DNA from: Bacteroidota bacterium
GTDB taxonomy: Bacteria; Bacteroidota; Bacteroidia; B-17B0; Aurantibacillaceae
DNA length: 64,000 bases
Direction of reading: 5' to 3'
Assembly (NCBI GenBank): GCA_016185125.1
Contig: JACPOC010000026.1
Span: forward strand, 124,001 to 188,000
In this document: positions 36,276-45,707 of the stretch, in pieces
How positions within the stretch are numbered: position 1 is the first letter of the stretch
Layout of the letters: the number at the start of each line of letters is the position of its first letter
Made by a program: the position numbers and the translations under genes
The notes under the pieces: generated by a model
What the model was told of the DNA's origin: nothing
Seen by the model: the letters and a program-made list of their open reading frames with translations, nothing else
Databases searched by the model: none

Positions 36276-37544
36276 ATGATCGCCGAAAAAACAAATACAG
36301 CTCAGCAAATTATTGATGCAGTAAGTGCTTCAGCAGGAAAGGTAAATTTTATTAATGATGCCGCTTTATCTGATGCGATGCTTTTTCTCGAAAATAAAGG
36401 AATTCCAACTAATAAACACGAGGATTATAAATACTGTAATGTAGATGCCATCTTAAAAAAGGAATTTAAAAACCTCTCGCAAAATTTTAAAGAAGTTACC
36501 TCCATCAAAGAATTTAAGCTGGAAAACGCGGTTACCATTGTTGTTGTTAACGGAAATTATTCTGAAACTTTAAGCGATAAAATAATATTAAAAGGCTTAC
36601 ACATTAATTCATTTAATAATTTAGACGATAATGGCAAATCCATCCTCACATCGCAAGCGGATGTTAATAAGGATGCTTTTATAGCTTTAAACACAGCTTT
36701 TAGTGGGCTTGGTTTTCATCTTAAAGTAGAAAATAATACGCAACTGCAAATTCCCATTCATATTATTTATATTTCATCTTCCAATGATCAGGCAATTACT
36801 AATCCGCGTAACATTATAGAAATAGGAAATAATTCAGAGGCTACCATTATCGAACATCAGATAACTGTGCAAGGAAAAGTGTTTACTAATTTTTTAAGTG
36901 AAAAACTTATAAAGGAAAATGCAAAGTTAACCTCCTACACAATTCAAGATCAAGGTGAAAATGGTTTTTCTGTTAATACAAACCAGGTTAAACTGTCACG
37001 TGCAGCATCCTACGAGAATACAACTATTATGCTAAGCGGGCAATTAATCCGCAACAATCACAATGTTGTTATTAGTGGCGAAAATGCCGAAGCTCATTTG
37101 AACGGCTTATTTGTTATTGGCAACACGCAGTTGGTAGATAATCACACATTGATGGATCACCAAGTTCCTAATTGCCAGAGCAATGAATTGTATAAGGGAA
37201 TTATCAATGATAAAAGTATAGGGGTTTTTAACGGGAAAATTTTTGTTAGAAAAGATGCGCAAAAAACAAATGCCTACCAAAGCAGTAAAAATATTTTATT
37301 GAGTGACGATGCTACTATCAACACAAAACCCGAACTTGAAATTTACGCTAACGATGTAAAATGTTCTCACGGAACTTCCACCGGTAAAATAGATGAATCG
37401 GCTATGTTTTATTTAAATGCCCGCGGAATAAGTAATGAAAACGCAAAAATTATGCTTCTAAATGCCTTTGCAGAGGAAGTAATAGATAAAATAACTAACG
37501 AAGAACTCAAAGAGCTGATACAAAAAAAATTAGGATTTAATTAA
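36276..37544 (+). CDS. sufD: Fe-S cluster assembly protein SufD
   Basis: SufD is the SufB homologue that completes the scaffold and is needed for iron entry. The 422-residue protein is beta-helical in the middle and ends with the family block QKTNAYQSSKNILLSDDATI, NTKPELEIYANDVKCSHGTS and TGKIDESAMFYLNARGIS. The stop overlaps the sufS start (TAATG). Confidence 0.95.
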   Translation: MIAEKTNTAQQIIDAVSASAGKVNFINDAALSDAMLFLENKGIPTNKHEDYKYCNVDAILKKEFKNLSQNFKEVTSIKEFKLENAVTIVVVNGNYSETLSDKIILKGLHINSFNNLDDNGKSILTSQADVNKDAFIALNTAFSGLGFHLKVENNTQLQIPIHIIYISSSNDQAITNPRNIIEIGNNSEATIIEHQITVQGKVFTNFLSEKLIKENAKLTSYTIQDQGENGFSVNTNQVKLSRAASYENTTIMLSGQLIRNNHNVVISGENAEAHLNGLFVIGNTQLVDNHTLMDHQVPNCQSNELYKGIINDKSIGVFNGKIFVRKDAQKTNAYQSSKNILLSDDATINTKPELEIYANDVKCSHGTSTGKIDESAMFYLNARGISNENAKIMLLNAFAEEVIDKITNEELKELIQKKLGFN

Positions 37545-38788
37545 TGTTGGTGAAAGAAGTAAAATATTCTCCTCTTAATGTTGAATTGATCAGAAAAGAT
37601 TTCCCTATACTTCAACGACTGGTCAATAATTACCCTTTAATTTATTTTGATAATGGAGCTACTACACAAAAACCCTTACAGGTTATTGAAGCAATTACCC
37701 ATTATTATACTCATACAAATTCAAATATTCACAGAGGGGTTCATACTTTAAGCAGAGAATCTACCGAAGCTTTTGAACTTGCCAGAAAAACCATTGCCGC
37801 ACACTTTAATATTAAAAATGATCAGCAACTGATATTTACATCAGGCACAACCGACTCCATTAATATTATTGCAAACGGCCTATCGCGTTCTATTCTAAAA
37901 GACGGTGACGAAATTATTTTATCAGCTTATGAGCATCACTCCAACATTTTAGCCTGGCAATTGTGGGCCGAACAACACAACGGAAAGCTTAAAGTTATCC
38001 CTCTTAAAGAAGATCATTCATTGGATTACGATGCGCTTAAAAATCTGGTTACTGCAAAAACTAAAGTAATAGCAATTACCCACGTTTCAAATACATTAGG
38101 TTTAGTAACAGACTTGGAGAAAGTTAAAAAAGTAGCTGAAAAACACAATTGTATTTTAGTAGTTGACGGAGCACAATCGGCTCCGCACATGAAAGTGGAT
38201 CTTGAAAAATTAAATGTTGATTTTTTTGTTTGCAGCGCGCATAAAATTTATGGTCCAACCGGTACCGGAATTTTATACATGAATAAAAAATGGTTAAATG
38301 ACCTTCCTATCACAAAACCAGGCGGTGGCACTATTAAAACCGTTAGTTTCGAAAAAACAGAATATGCCGAGGGAGCATTGCGCTTCGAAGCCGGCACACC
38401 AAATATTGAAGCCGTAATTGGTTTTGCCGCTGCCATTAATTATATTAATCGGTTTGGCATGGAAGCAATTCACAAGCATGAACTCGATCTTGTAAATTAT
38501 GCGCAATACAAATTATCAGGAATTCCGGAAGTAATTGTCTATGGCCAAAATCCTGATAAAGCGGCAGTAATATCTTTCAATGTAAAAAATGCTCATCCTT
38601 TTGATGTTGGCACTTTACTTGATAAATATGGCATTGCAGTACGCACCGGGCACCATTGCACGCAGCCATTGATGAGTATCTTATGCGTACCCGGAACGGT
38701 AAGAATTTCTTTTGCGCTATATAATACAAAACAGGAAATAGATTTTTTTATTGAAAAGTTAAAAAAGGTAATTACCATGTTGATGTAA
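37544..38788 (+). CDS. sufS: Cysteine desulfurase SufS
   Basis: This PLP enzyme takes sulfur from cysteine for the Suf scaffold. The 414-residue protein has IYFDNGATTQKPLQV, NIHRGVHTLS, the PLP lysine in CSAHKIYGPTGTGIL, and the persulfide-carrying Cys372 in RTGHHCTQPLM. This is the group II (SufS) active-site form, not IscS. Start and stop overlap neighbouring genes by one base each, so translation of sufD-sufS-sufE is coupled. Confidence 0.97.
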   Translation: MLVKEVKYSPLNVELIRKDFPILQRLVNNYPLIYFDNGATTQKPLQVIEAITHYYTHTNSNIHRGVHTLSRESTEAFELARKTIAAHFNIKNDQQLIFTSGTTDSINIIANGLSRSILKDGDEIILSAYEHHSNILAWQLWAEQHNGKLKVIPLKEDHSLDYDALKNLVTAKTKVIAITHVSNTLGLVTDLEKVKKVAEKHNCILVVDGAQSAPHMKVDLEKLNVDFFVCSAHKIYGPTGTGILYMNKKWLNDLPITKPGGGTIKTVSFEKTEYAEGALRFEAGTPNIEAVIGFAAAINYINRFGMEAIHKHELDLVNYAQYKLSGIPEVIVYGQNPDKAAVISFNVKNAHPFDVGTLLDKYGIAVRTGHHCTQPLMSILCVPGTVRISFALYNTKQEIDFFIEKLKKVITMLM

Positions 38789-39201
38789 TGAGTATTAAGG
38801 AAATAGAAAATGAGATTATAGAGGAGTTCGAAATTTTCGGCGAAGATTGGGAAGGAAAATACGAACACCTTATTGATCTTGGAAAATCGCTTCCTTTAAT
38901 AAAAGAAGAAAGCAAAACGGAAGACAAACTTATTCAAGGCTGCCAAAGCCGAGTTTGGTTAAACTCCGAGAAAAAAGATGATAAAATATTTTTTTCGGCA
39001 GATAGTGATGCCATTATTACAAAAGGTATGGTTGCTTTGATGATAAGGGTGTTAAGCGGTCAGCCGGCCAAAGAAATAATAGATTCTAAATTAGAATTTA
39101 TTAATAAAATAGGTTTAAAAGAACATTTGTCGCCAACCCGAGCCAATGGTTTAGTAAGTATGATCAACCGAATGAAAATGGATGCAATTAAATTAATTTA
39201 A
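38788..39201 (+). CDS. sufE: Sulfur acceptor protein SufE
   Basis: SufE accepts persulfide from SufS through a conserved cysteine, here Cys52 in IQGCQSRVWL, and passes it to SufB. The 137-residue protein also shows LSGQPAKEII and a C-terminal LSPTRANGLVSMINRM, all typical. It starts one base inside the sufS stop. Confidence 0.95.
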   Translation: MSIKEIENEIIEEFEIFGEDWEGKYEHLIDLGKSLPLIKEESKTEDKLIQGCQSRVWLNSEKKDDKIFFSADSDAIITKGMVALMIRVLSGQPAKEIIDSKLEFINKIGLKEHLSPTRANGLVSMINRMKMDAIKLI

Positions 39202-39203
39202 AA

Positions 39204-39533
39204 ATGGCTGCAATAATAATTACCAAAAATACAGAGCTGATGCAGCGAGTGATCGATGAGATCAAAACCTGCTTCGATCCTGAAATTCCGGTGGATGTAT
39301 GGGAATTAGGATTGATATATGAACTCGATCTCAATGAAAGTAGTGATTTGAAAGTAGTAATGACTTTAACTTCTCCAAACTGTCCGGTGGCAGAATCGTT
39401 ACCAAACGATATTAAAAATAAATTACAATTACTTCAAGGCATTAATTCATGCGAGTTAAAACTTACATTTGAACCACCTTGGGAAAAAGACATGATGAGC
39501 GAGGTAGCTCAATTGGAACTCGGTTTTATGTAA
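39204..39533 (+). CDS. SufT-like DUF59 (MIP18/PaaD) protein
   Basis: The 109-residue protein of the DUF59 family is located at the end of the suf core genes, where it is expected to help mature Fe-S proteins. The motifs are KTCFDPEIPVDVWELGLIYE and VVMTLTSPNCPVAESLPNDI with its conserved Cys, and the C-terminal FEPPWEKDMMS. It lies 2 bp after sufE. Confidence 0.92.
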   Translation: MAAIIITKNTELMQRVIDEIKTCFDPEIPVDVWELGLIYELDLNESSDLKVVMTLTSPNCPVAESLPNDIKNKLQLLQGINSCELKLTFEPPWEKDMMSEVAQLELGFM

Positions 39534-39559
39534 CATTGCGGAAATAAAATTGCCAACAC

Positions 39560-40069
39560 ATGGAAAATGAAATAATAAATAAAGTAGCCGGTAGTAGTAT
39601 TGTAACTATAAACCTGGAAGATTTTATTGTTGAAGGTGAACGTGTTTTATTTGATATTAAACATTTACTTTTTCAAGAATTAATTTTAAAGGAAAAAGAT
39701 CTAAGGGAGTTTATTAAAACAAACGACTGGAGTATTTATAAAAATAAACTGGTTGCTCTTACTTGTTCAAACGAGGCGATAGTGCCAACCTGGGCTTACA
39801 TGCTGCTCACGCTTGCCCTAGAACCATTTGCGAAAAAAGTTATTTTTGGCAACCTGAACGAGCTGGATAATATTTTGTTTTCTCAAAAACTGTCAGAGCT
39901 GAACATAACACCTTATAACAATGCGCGAATAGTAATAAAAGGATGCGGAGAAAAACCTGTTCCAACAAATGCCTATATTCAATTAACAGCTTTATTAAAA
40001 CCTGTTGCTAAAAGCATTATGTACGGCGAGCCTTGCAGTACCGTTCCACTATACAAAGCCTCTAAATAG
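39560..40069 (+). CDS. DUF2480 family protein
   Basis: The 169-residue protein matches DUF2480, a family mostly found in Bacteroidota beside suf genes. Features are INLEDFIVEGERVLFDIKHL, VALTCSNEAIVPTWAYMLLT and the C-terminal VIKGCGEKPVPTNAYIQLTA followed by LLKPVAKSIMYGEPCSTVPL with three conserved Cys positions. It has no known reaction. It is 26 bp behind the SufT-like gene in the same direction, so it likely belongs to the operon and to Fe-S metabolism. Confidence 0.88.
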   Translation: MENEIINKVAGSSIVTINLEDFIVEGERVLFDIKHLLFQELILKEKDLREFIKTNDWSIYKNKLVALTCSNEAIVPTWAYMLLTLALEPFAKKVIFGNLNELDNILFSQKLSELNITPYNNARIVIKGCGEKPVPTNAYIQLTALLKPVAKSIMYGEPCSTVPLYKASK

Positions 40070-40106
40070 AATTTTTTGCCTGGTATAAATTTTTAGCGAT
40101 ATTTAT

Positions 40107-40394
40107 ATGGCCATGAAAGTTATTTTAAAAACTATATTTTTTCTTTCGTTACTTTTCCTTACTTCTATGGAAACCGTAGCACAGGATGAGATGTTCAGGC
40201 AAAAAAGTGATCCTCGGCCATTTTGGAAACGTTGGAGAAGAACAAAAGGCGGATACAATCCTTATTTAGTAGCAAAGGCTAAAAACAAACCCAGTGCCCG
40301 AATTGCTCAAGGAAATAAAAGAGATTTGAAGCGTCAGAAACGAACGGCCAGAAGAGAATTAAGAAAAAATAAAGGAAGGTTTGGAGCTAAGTAA
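40107..40394 (+). CDS. Small basic exported protein
   Basis: The 95-residue product has a signal peptide (VILKTIFFLSLLFLTSMETV, cut after VAQ) and a very basic mature part: FWKRWRRTKGGYNPYLVAKA, and a tail RDLKRQKRTARRELRKNKGR with about one in three residues Arg or Lys. No domain is recognised. It ends next to a convergent gene with no gap. It lies 37 bp after DUF2480 and may be read through from suf. The high charge suggests binding to an acidic surface polymer or nucleic acid, which is a guess. Confidence 0.7.
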   Translation: MAMKVILKTIFFLSLLFLTSMETVAQDEMFRQKSDPRPFWKRWRRTKGGYNPYLVAKAKNKPSARIAQGNKRDLKRQKRTARRELRKNKGRFGAK

Positions 40395-41048
40395 TTAATT
40401 TTTCTTCTTTTTATTACTGTATTTTCCTTTTTTTATCGCATCAATAAATTGTGCCCAGGCCAATGGATTTAAAAGGGAAATACTTGGCGTTTGCCCTTTG
40501 GTATAAGCCTTTGTATAATAAGCCATCATCACATATTTATAATTTTCTGAGGCGCTTGCAGATTGATTTCGCTCAAGATAAGTAAGAGCATCCTGTTTTA
40601 AATTTTTCTCAGCTCTGTCTAAATCAGTATCCTTTAAATTCAAGGCTAAGAACGCACGTTTAAAATCTTCTTTACTCGGCCAAGGAAAAACTTCTATTGG
40701 CGGAAGATCAATAGTATCTTTAGTTAAAACCTGAACGGCATAATAATATTTTTGTTTTAACGTATCGGCAATCTTATAACTCCGGTTTTTGTAAACCATA
40801 GAATGAAATTCTAATTCATCGCCGGGACTAACCACCAAACTGAAAAATCCTGAAAAATCAGAATTGGTACCCCGCTTGGTTCCTTTAACAATAATATAAA
40901 CCAAAGGAATGGGCGTTAAGCTATCCTGATCAAGAACAACCCCCGAAAATTGAATTAAATTATTTGGCTGACCTTTATCGGTAGGTGTTTGAGACATTAA
41001 GCCCAAGCTAAAGCAAAACATTAAAAGTATAACTGAGATCCTTTTCAC
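40395..41048 (-). CDS. Exported carboxypeptidase-regulatory-like domain protein
   Basis: The 217-residue protein has a signal peptide (MKRISVILLMFCFSLGLMSQ) then a single CarboxypepD_reg-like beta sandwich: FSGVVLDQDSLTPIPLVYII, VKGTKRGTNSDFSGFFSLVV and SPGDELEFHSMVYKNRSY. The C-terminal 90 residues are helical and charged and end in KKGKYSNKKKKN. Such domains occur in the periplasm and in TonB-dependent receptors of Bacteroidota. Its tail is basic like the small protein ending beside it. Function is unknown. Confidence 0.8.
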   Translation of the reverse strand: MKRISVILLMFCFSLGLMSQTPTDKGQPNNLIQFSGVVLDQDSLTPIPLVYIIVKGTKRGTNSDFSGFFSLVVSPGDELEFHSMVYKNRSYKIADTLKQKYYYAVQVLTKDTIDLPPIEVFPWPSKEDFKRAFLALNLKDTDLDRAEKNLKQDALTYLERNQSASASENYKYVMMAYYTKAYTKGQTPSISLLNPLAWAQFIDAIKKGKYSNKKKKN

Positions 41049-41132
41049 ACTATAAAAGTAAACTACTTTTTGTTATTTATTGCAACCTTTAACATAAATT
41101 AGATTCCTTTAGAAATAACCAATTATTTGAAC

Positions 41133-41140
41133 TAATTTTG
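41133..41140 (+). promoter_or_regulatory. -7 element next to the 41146 ATG (possible leaderless transcript)
   Basis: TAATTTTG matches TAnnTTTG and ends six bases before the ATG. A start about six bases after the element would coincide with the initiation codon. The -33 is weak (TTT about 22 bases upstream). Confidence 0.4.
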
Positions 41141-41145
41141 TATAG

Positions 41146-41835
41146 ATGAGGAGGATTTTATCCCATATAACCTTTATTTTGCTCCTCTCAGCTTGTGGCA
41201 TTGCCCAAACCAAGGTTATAAAACCCGTTTCAAAAAAATATCCTACTACAACTAATTTAGGATTTGGTGCCGGCCTTTCTAGAAGCGTGCTCTACTTAAA
41301 CAGAAACGTAAAAGAAGATAATGACGCAAGGGGATACTCTTTTTCGATGATTTACGGGGGTTCGCGAATTTTACGAACAAGCATTGAGTATACGCATTAC
41401 CGCGCCATAAATATTGAACCTACCTGGTACAATATTAAAGCCAGCACCATAGAAATAAATATCCACATCATTGCAAGATTTCGCAAAACCAACGCATTCT
41501 TCTACCCTCTTTTCGGATTAAGTTACAATAGATTTCAAGGCTATTTTACTGGTAAAAACGACTTTTTAAACCTCACAGAAAAACATCCTGTAAACCAAAC
41601 AATCAACACTAATTGGGCAGGATTAAATGTGGGCACCGGTTACGAACATTATTTGAAACCTATAAGCGTTTTTATAGATTATAAAATGAGGGTTGGCTTT
41701 TCAGAAAAAACGCAATTAAACATTATGGATGTGTGCTTTACTTTTGGCCTTCGCTATAATCTTAAAGTTCCATCTATTTATAAAATTTTTAGTGGAACCA
41801 GAAGCAGATATGTTTTGGAAACTGAAAAAAACTAA
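41146..41835 (+). CDS. Putative outer-membrane beta-barrel protein
   Basis: The 229-residue exported protein (signal with FILLLSACGIAQ) has alternating strands typical of an eight- to ten-stranded barrel: TNLGFGAGLSRSVLYLNRNV, GYSFSMIYGGSRILRTSIEY, TIEINIHIIARFRKTNAFFY and PLFGLSYNRFQGYF, ending MDVCFTFGLRYNLKVP. A short charged tail follows. I recognise no specific family beyond porin-like/OMP_b-brl. The Cys in the signal region (LLSAC) could also be lipidated, but the sequence around it is only marginal. It is 16 bp before the antiporter gene. Confidence 0.7.
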   Translation: MRRILSHITFILLLSACGIAQTKVIKPVSKKYPTTTNLGFGAGLSRSVLYLNRNVKEDNDARGYSFSMIYGGSRILRTSIEYTHYRAINIEPTWYNIKASTIEINIHIIARFRKTNAFFYPLFGLSYNRFQGYFTGKNDFLNLTEKHPVNQTINTNWAGLNVGTGYEHYLKPISVFIDYKMRVGFSEKTQLNIMDVCFTFGLRYNLKVPSIYKIFSGTRSRYVLETEKN

Positions 41836-41851
41836 AAGCTAACTTAATTAA

Positions 41852-44017
41852 ATGAATACATTTTTAAGTTATCTTCAAAACCTTCAGAATTTTCTGAACC
41901 ATTATTTACCGGTTAAAAATCCGGTTCTTATTCTTGCTTTAACCTTACTAATCATTTTATTCTCGCCCCTTTTATTCCGCAGATTTCGCATCCCGGGTAT
42001 TATTGGTTTAATCATTTCGGGTATACTTATAGGTCCCCACTCATTGCATATTATTGAGTCTACTAATAGTTTTGAACTGCTATCCAAAACGGGACTTTTA
42101 TATATCATGTTTTTAGCCGGCCTTGAAATTGACATGCATGAATTCAGACACAATAGAAATAAAAGCCTTGTGTTTGGCGCGCTTACTTTTTTAATTCCCA
42201 TTACTATAGGATATTTTGTTTGCATTTATGTTTTTCAATTTTCATTATGGTCATCTGTTTTATTGGCCAGCATGTTTAGCACCCATACTTTGCTAAGTTA
42301 TCCCATTGTTAGTAATATGGGTATTGTTAAGAACCGTGCCGTTCAAATAACTTTTGGCGGAACAATTATCACTGATTCTGCTGTTCTAATTTTATTAGGC
42401 ATCATAACCAACGTTGTTACAGGCGAAATAAACGGAGCCTTTTGGTTAAGAATTATTGTATCGCTTTCACTGCTGTTATTTGCAACACTTTATATGTTGC
42501 CAAAAATAAGTCGCTGGTTTTTCAGAAACATTGAATCACAAGCCAGTTCGCAATACATTTATGTTCTGGCGGTAGTTTTTATTGCCGGATTCATGAGTGA
42601 ACTTGCAGGTGTGGAGCCCATTATCGGAGCCTTCTTGGCTGGCTTAGGCCTTAATAAAGTTATACCAAATAACAGTATTTTAATGAATAGAATTGTATTT
42701 ATAGGTAATACGCTTTTCATCCCGTTTTTTTTAATAAGCGCAGGTATGCTGGTTGATCTTCGATTATTTTTTAAAGGATCGAATGCTTTGGTTTTTGCAG
42801 GTGTACTTAGTATGGTTGGCCTAGTTACAAAATATTTGGCGGCTTATGTTACCGCTTTAATTTACAAATACAATAAGTTTGAAAGAAATATAATTTTTGG
42901 ATTAAGCGTTTCGCACGCGGCGGCAACATTAGCCGTTATTAAAGTAGGTTTTGATATTGGCCTTTTTGATCAAAACGTTATTAACGCAACAATTATTTTA
43001 ATCCTTGTTTCTTGCTTAGTAAGCTCGTTTGTTAGCGAACGAGCCGCCCGCCAAATAGCGGTAATGGAAAAGGAAGTTGTTCGAAAAGCTCCTGAAAAAA
43101 CCGAAAGGATTCTAATTCCGGTAAGTAATCCTGAAAATATTCAGCGCTTAATAGATTTTGCTTTATTGATAAAAGATGAAAAATCAAATGAGCCAATTTA
43201 TCCTTTGTCAATAGTGGAAGACGATGCTGATGCTGATGAAAAAATAAATATTGTTAGAAAAGTTATAGAAGGAGCCGCTGAACAGATTGCCAGCGGAGAT
43301 AAAAAAGTGGAGATCTTAAAAAAAGTGGATCTTAGCATTGTTGATGGGATCGCGCGAACCGCTAAAGCCTATAACATAACAGATATTTTAATAAGTTACA
43401 AAGCTCATCACGGAACTTCAAACATGATTTTTGGAAGCATAGCAGATAATCTTTTAAATAAAACAAAACAGTCTGTTATCATTTCTAAAATATTGCAACC
43501 TGTTAATTCTTTTAAAAGAGTAATAGTAGTGCTATCGCCCAATGCCGAACTGCAAAACGGATTTTTTAGAACATGTTCTAAACTTGATATTCTGCTAAAA
43601 CAAATTGGACAAGATGTTACTATATACGGGCTTCCTGAAACCTTGCAGAGCCTTTCGGTTGTTTTTAGCGATAAAAAAAAGGTTTTTTACACTTATATTT
43701 CAGTAGAATCATTTGAAACATTTACACCAATACAACATCCTCAGGAAGATGATCTCTTTTTATTTTTAAGTTCAAGAAAGCAAACTGTTAGTTACGATTT
43801 TCATGTAGACGACATGGCGAAAACTTTAAACAAAAACAGTGAATTCACCAGTTTCTCCGTTTTCTATCCTGAAATTAACAAAACCTTACATGATGGCCGC
43901 ATTAGCGACATTACAACCACCGCCATTGAAGCCCGTATTGAAAAGTTAAAACACGTAACCGGCAAAATTACAGGTATTTTTAAAAAAGATTCAGATGAAA
44001 GTCGGGAAGATTTCTAA
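41852..44017 (+). CDS. CPA2-type cation:proton antiporter with universal-stress-like tail
   Basis: The 721-residue inner-membrane protein exchanges monovalent cations for protons. About twelve hydrophobic helices span residues 20-405. Family motifs are FRRFRIPGIIGLIISGILIG, LLYIMFLAGLEIDM, TDSAVLILLGI, ELAGVEPIIGAFLAGLGLNK and LIYKYNKFERNIIFGLSVSH. The last 310 residues are soluble and contain repeated alpha/beta units like UspA (ERILIPVSNPENIQRLIDFA), which could bind nucleotide and regulate the channel. The neighbouring membrane protein starts 12 bp after. Confidence 0.92.
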   Translation: MNTFLSYLQNLQNFLNHYLPVKNPVLILALTLLIILFSPLLFRRFRIPGIIGLIISGILIGPHSLHIIESTNSFELLSKTGLLYIMFLAGLEIDMHEFRHNRNKSLVFGALTFLIPITIGYFVCIYVFQFSLWSSVLLASMFSTHTLLSYPIVSNMGIVKNRAVQITFGGTIITDSAVLILLGIITNVVTGEINGAFWLRIIVSLSLLLFATLYMLPKISRWFFRNIESQASSQYIYVLAVVFIAGFMSELAGVEPIIGAFLAGLGLNKVIPNNSILMNRIVFIGNTLFIPFFLISAGMLVDLRLFFKGSNALVFAGVLSMVGLVTKYLAAYVTALIYKYNKFERNIIFGLSVSHAAATLAVIKVGFDIGLFDQNVINATIILILVSCLVSSFVSERAARQIAVMEKEVVRKAPEKTERILIPVSNPENIQRLIDFALLIKDEKSNEPIYPLSIVEDDADADEKINIVRKVIEGAAEQIASGDKKVEILKKVDLSIVDGIARTAKAYNITDILISYKAHHGTSNMIFGSIADNLLNKTKQSVIISKILQPVNSFKRVIVVLSPNAELQNGFFRTCSKLDILLKQIGQDVTIYGLPETLQSLSVVFSDKKKVFYTYISVESFETFTPIQHPQEDDLFLFLSSRKQTVSYDFHVDDMAKTLNKNSEFTSFSVFYPEINKTLHDGRISDITTTAIEARIEKLKHVTGKITGIFKKDSDESREDF

Positions 44018-44029
44018 TAATTACTAAGC

Positions 44030-44719
44030 GTGGAATTTGGGAGCAGTTATATTTATCTTTTCGGTTTTAGAATTTTTGAGCCCACGGTAATTTTAACCAA
44101 CTTAGTAATTTTCATTGTTTGCATTTATTATTTTCTGCAGCTAAAACAAATGCAACACCCTTATTCTAAACAAACAGCCTTATTTGTTTTATTTATGGCA
44201 ATAAGCAGTTGTTTCGGCTCTGCCGGGCACGCCATACAACATCAATTGGGAATACTATTTTTTAAATTAATTCTCTTTATCTCGCACTCCTTAACGTTTG
44301 CTTCCATTTATTTTTGCTTTAGAGCGGCCTACACACTATACACGGCAAACAAAAAAGCCAACCCAATTATTCTTCTTATAATTTTAATTTCCTTTTGTGT
44401 AATTGTGATTTTTTCAACACTAACAGCTAATTTTATATTGGTCAAAATTCCGGCCGGTGCAGTTTTAATTTATTCAATAACCGTGCATTTTCTATCCTAT
44501 AAAAAAAATATATCGGGTGCGGGCCAAGTTGTTATAGGGATTTTAATTTCATTTACCTCAATAATTATCCATTCTTTCAAAATTTCAATCAGCGAATGGT
44601 TTAATCATAAAGATATTGCACATTTAATAATTGCCTTTTCATTAATTTTTATGTGTGAGGGCGCAAAGAAGATAACAAACAATCATTATCATACTCAAAT
44701 TTCACCCTTACCCCATTAA
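44030..44719 (+). CDS. Polytopic membrane protein of unknown function
   Basis: The 229-residue protein starts at GTG 44030 and has about seven hydrophobic helices (ILTNLVIFIVCIYYFLQLKQ, FFKLILFISHSLTFASIYFC, ANPIILLIILISFCVIVIFS, VVIGILISFTSIIIHSFKIS). A conserved-looking FGFRIFEPTVIL precedes the first helix and SAGHAIQHQLG follows the second. It may belong to the DUF6962-type families of Bacteroidota, but I am not sure. It is 12 bp after the antiporter and probably shares its transcript. Confidence 0.75.
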   Translation: MEFGSSYIYLFGFRIFEPTVILTNLVIFIVCIYYFLQLKQMQHPYSKQTALFVLFMAISSCFGSAGHAIQHQLGILFFKLILFISHSLTFASIYFCFRAAYTLYTANKKANPIILLIILISFCVIVIFSTLTANFILVKIPAGAVLIYSITVHFLSYKKNISGAGQVVIGILISFTSIIIHSFKISISEWFNHKDIAHLIIAFSLIFMCEGAKKITNNHYHTQISPLPH

Positions 44720-44761
44720 CTTAACAATAGGTTAAAGAGAGGATCAACTCTATAAATAGCA

Positions 44762-45703
44762 CTAATTTATCTGAGGTGCCGCAGCTGAAGTCTTTTCCCA
44801 AGTAGCCGCTTGTTTACGGGAGAAGTGAATACCCAACATTATTTCGTGAGTGCCTGTGGTATACTTTCGAATGTTGGTAGTGGTATAATCATACGAATAA
44901 CCTATCATTAAATAATTCTTGTACATAAAGCCAATCAAAGCGGTAAAAGCGTCGTTATGGCGATAGGCTCCACCAATCCATATCTGCTCTTTGTAAATAA
45001 CACGTAAACCTCCATCTATTTTAATAGGCGCAGGAGAAGCGTATTTTGCAAGAAATGAAGGTTCAATTTTAAAATCATCGCCGAGATCAAATTTATAACC
45101 GCCGTTTAAATTTAAATGAGTTACTATCCGGCTTTTGGCTGTTACACCCGGGTACAAGCCAATAGGCGATTCATACAACTGTGGCGCGCTGAGGCCCAAA
45201 TAAAATCGGTTCTTTTTATGAAAATAAATACCTGCGCCAAAATCAGGCACATAACGTGTTTGATAAGTAGTTAAAAGGCTTTGGTCACCTTCATCATGCA
45301 GCACCAGCTTGCTACCATCAATACCCCACTGTAAAATACCCGCGTTCAATCCAAAAGACAATCGTACATCTTTATCGTTTAATTTTACATGATAGGCATA
45401 GGCAAAATTAAGTCCTGTTCTGCGCGTAGGGCCAACTATATCTGTAAATAAATTCATTCCTACCCCCATATTCTTTGCTTTCAGCGGCCCATTAGCGGTT
45501 AACATATAAGTCCGGGGCGCGTCGGTTATACCTACCCATTGATAACGGCTGTTCGAGCGTACATCTGCAAAATCATCCTTACCTGCTACCGCCGGATTAA
45601 TGGCCATTTCATTCAGCATATATTGAGTGTACTGCGGTAACTGCTGGCCAAAAGAGCAAACCGTTAGTAAGCTGAAAAACAAAATGTATAAGTATTTTTT
45701 CAT
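44762..45703 (-). CDS. PorP/SprF family protein paired with the SprB-like adhesin
   Basis: The 313-residue outer-membrane protein has the classic PorP/SprF start QLPQYTQYMLNEMAINPAVA followed by GKDDFADVRSNSRYQWVGIT and DAPRTYMLTANGPLKAKNMG, and ends HEIMLGIHFSRKQ. It lies 4 bp downstream of the giant adhesin gene in the same direction. In Flavobacterium johnsoniae sprF sits just downstream of sprB and is needed to place SprB on the surface, so the same role is likely here by analogy. Confidence 0.93.
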   Translation of the reverse strand: MKKYLYILFFSLLTVCSFGQQLPQYTQYMLNEMAINPAVAGKDDFADVRSNSRYQWVGITDAPRTYMLTANGPLKAKNMGVGMNLFTDIVGPTRRTGLNFAYAYHVKLNDKDVRLSFGLNAGILQWGIDGSKLVLHDEGDQSLLTTYQTRYVPDFGAGIYFHKKNRFYLGLSAPQLYESPIGLYPGVTAKSRIVTHLNLNGGYKFDLGDDFKIEPSFLAKYASPAPIKIDGGLRVIYKEQIWIGGAYRHNDAFTALIGFMYKNYLMIGYSYDYTTTNIRKYTTGTHEIMLGIHFSRKQAATWEKTSAAAPQIN

Positions 45704-45707
45704 CTTC

